Under the pieces are notes generated by a model. It did not search any database, was not told where the DNA came from, and saw nothing but the letters and a program-made list of their open reading frames with translations. This document shows, one piece after another, positions 13,524-18,704 of a stretch of 18,704 nucleotides of DNA (position 1 is its first letter; the number at the start of each line of letters is the position of its first letter). The DNA is from Candidatus Sediminicultor sextus (GTDB lineage: Bacteria > Atribacterota > Phoenicimicrobiia > Phoenicimicrobiales > Phoenicimicrobiaceae): contig JADBKX010000083.1 of NCBI GenBank assembly GCA_014894735.1, positions 1 to 18,704 of the forward strand, given 5' to 3'. A program made the position numbers and the translations under genes.

Positions 13524-15626
13524 ATGACTAAATATTTAGTGATAGTTGAATCACCGACTAAAGAAAAAACCTTAAAAAAGATATTAGGTGATGATTATCT
13601 TATTAAATCAAGCAAGGGGCATTTAATTGATTTACCTAAAACAAAATTAGGGATATCTATTGAAAATAACTTTCAGCCAGAATATGTGGTTATTCCTAAA
13701 CAAAGAAGGGTATTGAAAGAATTAGAAGATAGCGCTAAAGGAAAAGAGAAAGTATTTATAGCTACGGATCCGGACAGGGAAGGTGAAGCCATTGCCTGGC
13801 ACATTGCTCAAAAATTGAAGGTTACAGAGGGGAAGAATAGGGTTATCTTTAATGAAATAACTGAAAGGGTTGTGTCCCAGGCCTTTGAAAAACCAAGAGA
13901 AATTAATCTTAATATGGTTAACTCTCAAAAGGCCAGGAGATTATTGGATAGACTGGTAGGCTATAAGATTAGTCCCTTATTGTGGAAAAAGATTGGCAAA
14001 AAATTAAGTGCAGGAAGGGTGCAATCTGTAACATTGCTTTTAATATGCGAAAGAGAAGAGGAAATAGCTAAATTTATAATAGAAGAATATTGGACAATAA
14101 ATGCCTTGTTTAAAAAAATTGAAGATGAGAAAGCGGAGCCTTTTGAGTCAAAACTTTTCTCGATTAATTGTAAAAAAGCAACTATTAAAAATAAAAAAGA
14201 AGCAACAGAAATTTGTGAAGAAGTAAAAAATCAGGATATCTATATTAAAAGTATAAACAAAAAGAATGAATCGAGAAATCCGCAGCCACCATTTACTACA
14301 AGTACTTTACAGCAAGCAGCATATAATAAATTGAATTTTCCCATAAAAAAAACTATGTTCATAGCTCAACAATTGTACGAGGGTATTACCTTAGGCAATA
14401 AAGGTAATATTGGTTTGATCACCTATATGCGTACTGACTCGATAAGAGTATCTGATGAAGCAAAGCATGAAGCGAAAAAATATATTGAAGAATATTATGG
14501 TAAAGATTTTGCTAAATCATCTCAAAATTTAAAAAAAGAGAATAACAAAATAAAAAATGTAAAAATTCAGGATGCTCATGAATCCATCAGACCTACATAT
14601 CTATTAAATCACCCGGAATCGATTAAAAATTATCTAACTAATGACCAATATAAATTATATAATATAATCTGGCAAAGATTTATAGCGAGCCGGATGAAAG
14701 CTGCCTATCTGGAAAAAATTACTATAGATATAGAAGCAGGAAGTTATATCTTTAGAACTTCCGGCTATCAAATACTATTTAAAGGATATATGATTCTAGA
14801 TGGCCAAAACAATCAGGATTTAGATAAAATTCCTGATCTTAAAGAAAAAGATCAACTTAAGTTGTTAAAAATCGAGGCAAATCAATCTTTTACCAAACCT
14901 CCTCCCAGATACACAGAAGCCAGCTTGGTAAAAAAATTAGAAAAAGAAGGAATAGGACGACCCAGTACATACGTACCGACTATAAGCACCTTACAGTATC
15001 GGGCATATGTGAAAAAAGTAAATAAAAATTTTGTACCTACAGAATTGGGAATAACTGTAAACTCTTTTTTAATTCAATATTTTTCCGATATTATAAATAT
15101 TACTTTTACTGCAAAAATGGAAAAGCAGCTCGATGAAATCGAATCAGATAAAAAAAAATGGGAAAAAGTTTTAGATGAATTTTACAAAGCATTTTCCAAT
15201 GATTTGGAAAAAGGGAGTCAGGCACAAAAAATTGAAATGCCAAGAGTATTCAGTGATGAAATATGTGATAAATGTGGTAGTAAGATGTTGATAAAAAATG
15301 GGCGTTTTGGTAAATTTTTAGCTTGTTCAAAGTTCCCAAATTGTAAAATCACCAAGCCATTTTTAGATAAAATTGGTGTATCTTGTCCGGTAGAAGGATG
15401 TTCGGGTGAGATTATTAGGAAAAAAACTAAAAAAGGGAGGACATTCTACGGATGTAGCAATTATCCGAAATGTTCTTTTGTAACCTGGAATAAGCCGGTT
15501 GATAAAAAATGCCCCCAATGTAATCATATCCTGGTAATAATGAAAGATAAAAAAAACGGTTTTTATTATAAATGTAGTCATTCCGATTGTAACTATAAGG
15601 ATGTTATTAAAGAGGATAAAAAATAA
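13524..15626 (+). CDS. topA: DNA topoisomerase I (type IA)
   Basis: Relaxes negative supercoils by a 5'-phosphotyrosyl single-strand break. It is 700 residues, typical of Gram-positive TopA. TOPRIM domain: VIVESPTKEKTL, SKGHLIDLP and ATDPDREGEAIAWH. Core: RLLDRLVGYKISPLLWKKIGKKLSAGRVQSV, active site GLITYMRTDS with catalytic Tyr301, QDAHESIRPT, and PPRYTEASLVKKLEKEGIGRPSTY. The C-terminus has three four-cysteine zinc motifs, beginning at C581, C621 and C663 and ending at C689. One small difference is VESPTKEKTL in place of the common VESPAKAKTI. The ATG at 13524 has AAGGA upstream. dprA, which precedes topA in Firmicutes, is replaced by the DUF362 gene, and trmFO is missing after it. Confidence 0.97.
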   Translation: MTKYLVIVESPTKEKTLKKILGDDYLIKSSKGHLIDLPKTKLGISIENNFQPEYVVIPKQRRVLKELEDSAKGKEKVFIATDPDREGEAIAWHIAQKLKVTEGKNRVIFNEITERVVSQAFEKPREINLNMVNSQKARRLLDRLVGYKISPLLWKKIGKKLSAGRVQSVTLLLICEREEEIAKFIIEEYWTINALFKKIEDEKAEPFESKLFSINCKKATIKNKKEATEICEEVKNQDIYIKSINKKNESRNPQPPFTTSTLQQAAYNKLNFPIKKTMFIAQQLYEGITLGNKGNIGLITYMRTDSIRVSDEAKHEAKKYIEEYYGKDFAKSSQNLKKENNKIKNVKIQDAHESIRPTYLLNHPESIKNYLTNDQYKLYNIIWQRFIASRMKAAYLEKITIDIEAGSYIFRTSGYQILFKGYMILDGQNNQDLDKIPDLKEKDQLKLLKIEANQSFTKPPPRYTEASLVKKLEKEGIGRPSTYVPTISTLQYRAYVKKVNKNFVPTELGITVNSFLIQYFSDIINITFTAKMEKQLDEIESDKKKWEKVLDEFYKAFSNDLEKGSQAQKIEMPRVFSDEICDKCGSKMLIKNGRFGKFLACSKFPNCKITKPFLDKIGVSCPVEGCSGEIIRKKTKKGRTFYGCSNYPKCSFVTWNKPVDKKCPQCNHILVIMKDKKNGFYYKCSHSDCNYKDVIKEDKK

Positions 15627-15717
15627 ACAACAGGTAACAACAAACAGTTAAATAGCCATTGATTATAAGATAGAAAAATGGCTCCTCAAAAAAAATAAAA
15701 AGTAGGGGTTTTTAAAT

Positions 15718-16626
15718 TTGAAGGAAAACATAAATTCGTATATTTCTTTTCTAAAGAATGAAAAAAATTATTCTAATAATACTATTATTTCCTATAAAAA
15801 TGATTTATTGCAATGGTTAAATTATTTAAAGGATTGTAAAATATTAAAGAGAAATAGTATACAATATATCGACCGTAGTATTATGCGAAAATATATTGTA
15901 TATTTAAATAAGTGTGATTATTCAGCAAGAAGTATTTGCAGAAAAATATCTACAATCCGATCTTTCTTTAAATTTATATCAAGAGAAGGTATAGTAAAAA
16001 TTAATCCGACTATCAATTTACTAACACCTAAGATAGACAGGAAGTTACCTTATTTTTTATACTTACAAGAAATTAATAAACTTATCGAAACGCCGCCTGG
16101 GAATACAATACTTGGAATTAGAGACAGGGCAATCCTTGAAATACTTTATGGCACCGGGATGAGGGTTGGAGAAATCGTGAATTTAAATGTTCACGATATA
16201 GACCTGTATGAAAAAACGGTTAGAGTATTTGGAAAAGGTTCAAAGGAAAGAATTCTCCCTTTGGGTAATCCGAGTATAGAAGCAGTGCAAAAATATTTAG
16301 CCAGTAGAAATTTATTTAGAAAAAATATATCTATAAATAAAAATGACCTAAATGCATTTTTATTAAATCGTTTTGGAGGAAGACTGTCAGCAAGAAGTAT
16401 ACGTAGAATTATTATCAAATATATGAAAATAGCTGGCTTAAATAAAAAGGTAAGTCCACATGTTTTAAGGCATTCATTTGCTACCCATCTTTTAGGGGGT
16501 GGGGCGGACTTACGTTCTGTTCAGGAACTTTTAGGGCATGAGAGTTTATCTACTACTCAAATATACACTCATATTACCAAAGAAAGATTAAAAATAATTT
16601 ATAAAAAATCTCATCCCAGGTCTTAA
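15718..16626 (+). CDS. xerC: Tyrosine recombinase XerC/XerD family
   Basis: Site-specific recombinase of 302 residues, the usual Xer length; likely resolves chromosome dimers at dif. The N-terminal SAM-like core-binding domain includes NYSNNTIISYKNDLLQWLNYL and RKISTIRSFFKF. The catalytic domain has the full set: R149 (GTGMRVGE), K173 (GKGSKERILPL), H248 and R251 (PHVLRHSFATHLL), H274 (LGHESLSTTQ) and nucleophile Y283 (IYTH). Start TTG at 15718 with AGGGG about 9 bases upstream. The location directly before hslVU matches codV (xerC) of Bacillus, which favours XerC, but XerC and XerD are hard to separate by eye, so the symbol is tentative. The 91 bases before it include a weak 7-bp stem (AGCCATT/AATGGCT, 15654-15683). 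Confidence 0.93.
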   Translation: MKENINSYISFLKNEKNYSNNTIISYKNDLLQWLNYLKDCKILKRNSIQYIDRSIMRKYIVYLNKCDYSARSICRKISTIRSFFKFISREGIVKINPTINLLTPKIDRKLPYFLYLQEINKLIETPPGNTILGIRDRAILEILYGTGMRVGEIVNLNVHDIDLYEKTVRVFGKGSKERILPLGNPSIEAVQKYLASRNLFRKNISINKNDLNAFLLNRFGGRLSARSIRRIIIKYMKIAGLNKKVSPHVLRHSFATHLLGGGADLRSVQELLGHESLSTTQIYTHITKERLKIIYKKSHPRS

Positions 16627-16658
16627 TGTTAAAGGTTTAAAAGGAGATGAAATAAAAA

Positions 16659-17189
16659 ATGTTTAAAGGAACTACAATTTTAGCGATAAAACATAAAGGC
16701 GAAGTCGCTATTTCTGGTGATGGCCAGATAAGTATGGGAAATACTATTATGAAAAATAATACTAAAAAGATTCGAAAAATTTATGATGATAAAGTTCTTA
16801 CCGGATTTGCCGGAGCGAGCGCAGATGCCATGACTCTATTTGAAAAATTTGAAAATAAAATAGAAGAACTTCATGGAAATTTACCTAAAGCAGTTATTTC
16901 TTTAGCTAAAGAGTGGCGAACTGATAAAATATTAAGAAAATTAGAGGCGGTATTAATTGTTGCGGACAAAGAGCATATATTTATAGTTTCCGGAACTGGT
17001 GATATAATAGAACCGGATGATAATATCGCTGCTATCGGATCAGGTGGTCCTTATGCATTGGCGGCAGCAAAGGCTTTGGTTAAATATTCAAATCTATCTG
17101 CCTACGAAATAGCTTCAGAATCATTACAAATTGCTGCTTCAATTTGTATCTATACTAATGATAAAATAACAGTAGAAAAATTAAAATAG
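16659..17189 (+). CDS. hslV: ATP-dependent protease subunit HslV (ClpQ)
   Basis: Peptidase subunit of the HslVU protease, a proteasome-beta-like N-terminal nucleophile hydrolase. It is 176 residues, family-typical. The start MFKGTTILAIKHKGEVAISGDGQISMGNTIMK shows the TT pair; Thr5 would be the nucleophile after removal of MFKG. Further matches: TGFAGASADAMTLFEKFE, LAKEWRTDKILRKLEAVLIVAD, SGTGDIIEP, AIGSGGPYALAAAKAL and the C-terminal ICIYTNDKI. AAGGAG lies 12 bases before the ATG. hslU follows 21 bases later, so both subunits are made from one mRNA. A Thr nucleophile with a short propeptide is the common bacterial form; Bacillus ClpQ uses Ser instead. Confidence 0.97.
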   Translation: MFKGTTILAIKHKGEVAISGDGQISMGNTIMKNNTKKIRKIYDDKVLTGFAGASADAMTLFEKFENKIEELHGNLPKAVISLAKEWRTDKILRKLEAVLIVADKEHIFIVSGTGDIIEPDDNIAAIGSGGPYALAAAKALVKYSNLSAYEIASESLQIAASICIYTNDKITVEKLK

Positions 17190-17210
17190 AAAAGAATGGA
17201 GGAACCATAA

Positions 17211-18632
17211 TTGATTAACGATCTAACCCCGTCACAAATTGTTTCCGAACTTGATCAATATATAATTGGGCAAGAAAATGCCAAAAAAGCAGTAGCTATC
17301 GCTTTACGAAATAGAATCAGAAGACAGAAATTACCCCCGGAATTAATAGATGAAGTGACCCCAAAAAATATCATAATGATTGGGCCTACCGGAGTTGGAA
17401 AAACAGAAATCGTTAAAAGATTAGCAAAATTAGTTAAAGCCCCTTTTGTAAAAGTTGAAGCAACAAAATTTACCGAAGTAGGTTATGTAGGAAGAGATGT
17501 GGATTCCATAATCAGAGATATAACAGAAGTAAGTGTTCAATTGGTTCGTAAAGAATGGGCCAGTAAGGTTGAAGATAAAGCAAAACAGTTAGTCGATGAA
17601 AAAATAGTAGATTATTTATTCCCTGTATCAACTAAAAGAAAAGAACAAAAGACAAATTTTTTAGATGGTCCATTTTCTTCTGGAATTGAAGAAGAAGAAA
17701 AGAAAGAACCTTTTGATATTTTAAAAAATAAAGATGAAAGAGAAGAAAGACTTGAAAGGACTAGAAAAAAGTTTAAAGATAAATTAGAAAAAGGTGAGCT
17801 GGAAAATAGATTAATTGAAATCGAAGTTGAGGAAAACACTCAGCCTACAGTAGAAATTTTTTCTAACTCAGGGATAGAAGGAATGGGAATCAATTTTAAA
17901 GACATTCTAGGCAGAATGTTCCCCCAAAAAAGGAAAAAACAAAAAGTTACAATTGCAGAGGCTCGTAAAATATTACTCTATACTGAAGCTCAAAAGTTAA
18001 TAGATATGGATGAAGTAATTCGAGATGCTGTTGATAAAGTGGAAAATTTAGGGATTGTTTTTATTGATGAAATCGATAAAATTGCTACGCAAGAAAAATC
18101 ATACGGACCAGATGTATCCAGAGGAGGAGTTCAAAGAGATATATTACCTATTATTGAGGGTTCAACAGTTATGACTAAATATGGAGCAGTAAAGACCGAC
18201 CATATTTTATTTATAGCTGCCGGTGCTTTTACCACTTCAAAGCCTTCTGATTTAATACCTGAATTACAAGGACGTTTTCCTATTAGGGTTGAATTAAATA
18301 TTTTAAACAAAGAAGATTTAAAAAGAATATTAACTGAGCCCCGTAATTCACTAATAAAACAATATGTAGCCTTACTTGCTACCGAAGATTTGAAAATAGA
18401 AATTACAGATGACGCTATTGACGAGATTGCTGAAACTTCTTTTTTGGTAAACGAACAGACAGAAAATATTGGAGCAAGAAGACTGTATACTGTTTTAGAA
18501 AAATTATTGGAAGATATTTCTTTTAACGCTCCCAGTTCTAAAAAGAAACAATTTACTATTGATAAAAGATATGTAAGGAAAAAATTACAAAGTATTGTAA
18601 GAAACGAAGATTTAAGCAGATATATTTTGTAA
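17211..18632 (+). CDS. hslU: ATP-dependent protease ATPase subunit HslU (ClpY)
   Basis: AAA+ unfoldase that feeds substrates into HslV. It is 473 residues, near Bacillus ClpY. The N-terminus TPSQIVSELDQYIIGQENAKKAVAIALRNR is typical. Walker A GPTGVGKT is at 58-65, the pore loop GYVG at 91-94, and the Walker B FIDEID at about 284-289. The inserted I domain (about 110-250) is Lys/Glu-rich. Later motifs are VSRGGVQRDILPIIEG, ELQGRFPIRVEL and the sensor-2 segment NIGARRLYTVLEKLLEDISF. The extreme C-terminus DLSRYIL is the tail that docks into HslV. Start TTG at 17211 with GGAGG 8 bases upstream. The codY gene that follows clpY in Bacillus is not seen in the remaining 72 bases. Confidence 0.97.
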   Translation: MINDLTPSQIVSELDQYIIGQENAKKAVAIALRNRIRRQKLPPELIDEVTPKNIIMIGPTGVGKTEIVKRLAKLVKAPFVKVEATKFTEVGYVGRDVDSIIRDITEVSVQLVRKEWASKVEDKAKQLVDEKIVDYLFPVSTKRKEQKTNFLDGPFSSGIEEEEKKEPFDILKNKDEREERLERTRKKFKDKLEKGELENRLIEIEVEENTQPTVEIFSNSGIEGMGINFKDILGRMFPQKRKKQKVTIAEARKILLYTEAQKLIDMDEVIRDAVDKVENLGIVFIDEIDKIATQEKSYGPDVSRGGVQRDILPIIEGSTVMTKYGAVKTDHILFIAAGAFTTSKPSDLIPELQGRFPIRVELNILNKEDLKRILTEPRNSLIKQYVALLATEDLKIEITDDAIDEIAETSFLVNEQTENIGARRLYTVLEKLLEDISFNAPSSKKKQFTIDKRYVRKKLQSIVRNEDLSRYIL

Positions 18633-18652
18633 TTCACCGATTCACTAATTAG

Positions 18653-18691
18653 ATTAGTCGTTAGTGAATAGTTGTTAGTGTTAAATGCAAG
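18653..18691 (+). repeat. Heptamer (STRR-like) direct repeat, TAGT word, after hslU
   Basis: TAGT recurs at 18655, 18662, 18669 and 18676, each 7 bases apart. The first 20 bases are identical to 4763-4782, and the remainder aligns with 4790-4808 after skipping one heptamer. Heptad-like words (TTCACCG, ATTCACT) also occupy 18634-18650, and the window ends in ACGATTCAC. Confidence 0.78.
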
Positions 18692-18704
18692 ATATACGAT
18701 TCAC

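Noticed and set aside
15654..15683. Terminator hairpin after topA (AGCCATT/AATGGCT)
   Set aside because: Only 7 bp with a 16-base loop and followed by A-rich rather than T-rich sequence.
15718..16626. Integrase of a mobile element
   Set aside because: Length, all motifs and location before hslVU match chromosomal Xer recombinases; no attachment sites or phage genes are nearby.
18131..18637. 168-codon minus-strand open frame opposite hslU
   Set aside because: It is fully antisense to conserved HslU motifs, and its predicted protein is low-complexity Ser/Phe/Ile without family resemblance.

Overview
The window is a visibly AT-rich stretch of bacterial chromosome packed with housekeeping genes, all on the + strand. 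Gene order: smc (3' part only) - ftsY - ffh - rpsP - khpA - rimM - trmD - rplS - rnhB - yraN - comM/yifB - rpe - der - plsY - DUF362/ferredoxin gene - topA - xer - hslV - hslU. From memory of Bacillus and Clostridia, this is very close to the Firmicutes backbone smc-ftsY-ffh-rpsP-ylqC-rimM-trmD-rplS-rnhB ... topA-codV-clpQ-clpY. Here ylxM, rbgA, dprA and trmFO are missing, and a block comM-rpe-der-plsY-DUF362 sits in the middle. Low GC, TTG as the only alternative start codon, PlsY-type lipid synthesis and a two-cluster ferredoxin protein suggest an anaerobic, low-GC Gram-positive-like or deep-branching lineage. Atribacterota (JS1-like) or a clostridial relative are possibilities. The phylum is inference; no marker settles it.

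Layout. Positions 2-4017 hold chromosome organisation and protein targeting: SMC, the SRP receptor FtsY and the SRP GTPase Ffh. A near-consensus sigma-70-type promoter overlaps the ftsY stop codon and probably drives ffh. Positions 4247-7473 hold translation genes (S16, KhpA, RimM, TrmD, L19) and RNase HII. Positions 7691-9634 hold YraN and a ComM-type AAA+ protein. Positions 9693-13490 hold ribulose-phosphate epimerase, the ribosome-assembly GTPase Der, the acyltransferase PlsY and a DUF362 iron-sulfur protein of unknown function. Positions 13524-18632 hold topoisomerase I, a Xer recombinase and the HslVU protease.

No phage, transposase, CRISPR array, tRNA or rRNA was found, and no obviously new protein system. 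The striking feature is non-coding. Most gaps longer than about 80 bases are filled with degenerate direct repeats of period 7 (one of period 8), built from several different words (TAGT, TCGTA, CAGTTCT, GTAA, CTCATTA and TAGCG types). They resemble the heptameric short tandemly repeated repetitive (STRR) sequences described in heterocystous cyanobacteria. Two copies about 14 kb apart share 20 identical bases and then differ by exactly one heptamer, as replication slippage would produce. The ffh-rpsP gap also carries two compact perfect palindromes.

Starts were chosen from Shine-Dalgarno spacing and family N-termini. Several (rpsP, rplS, der, ftsY) lie downstream of the longest possible start. 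Base composition was judged by eye and no alignment was run.
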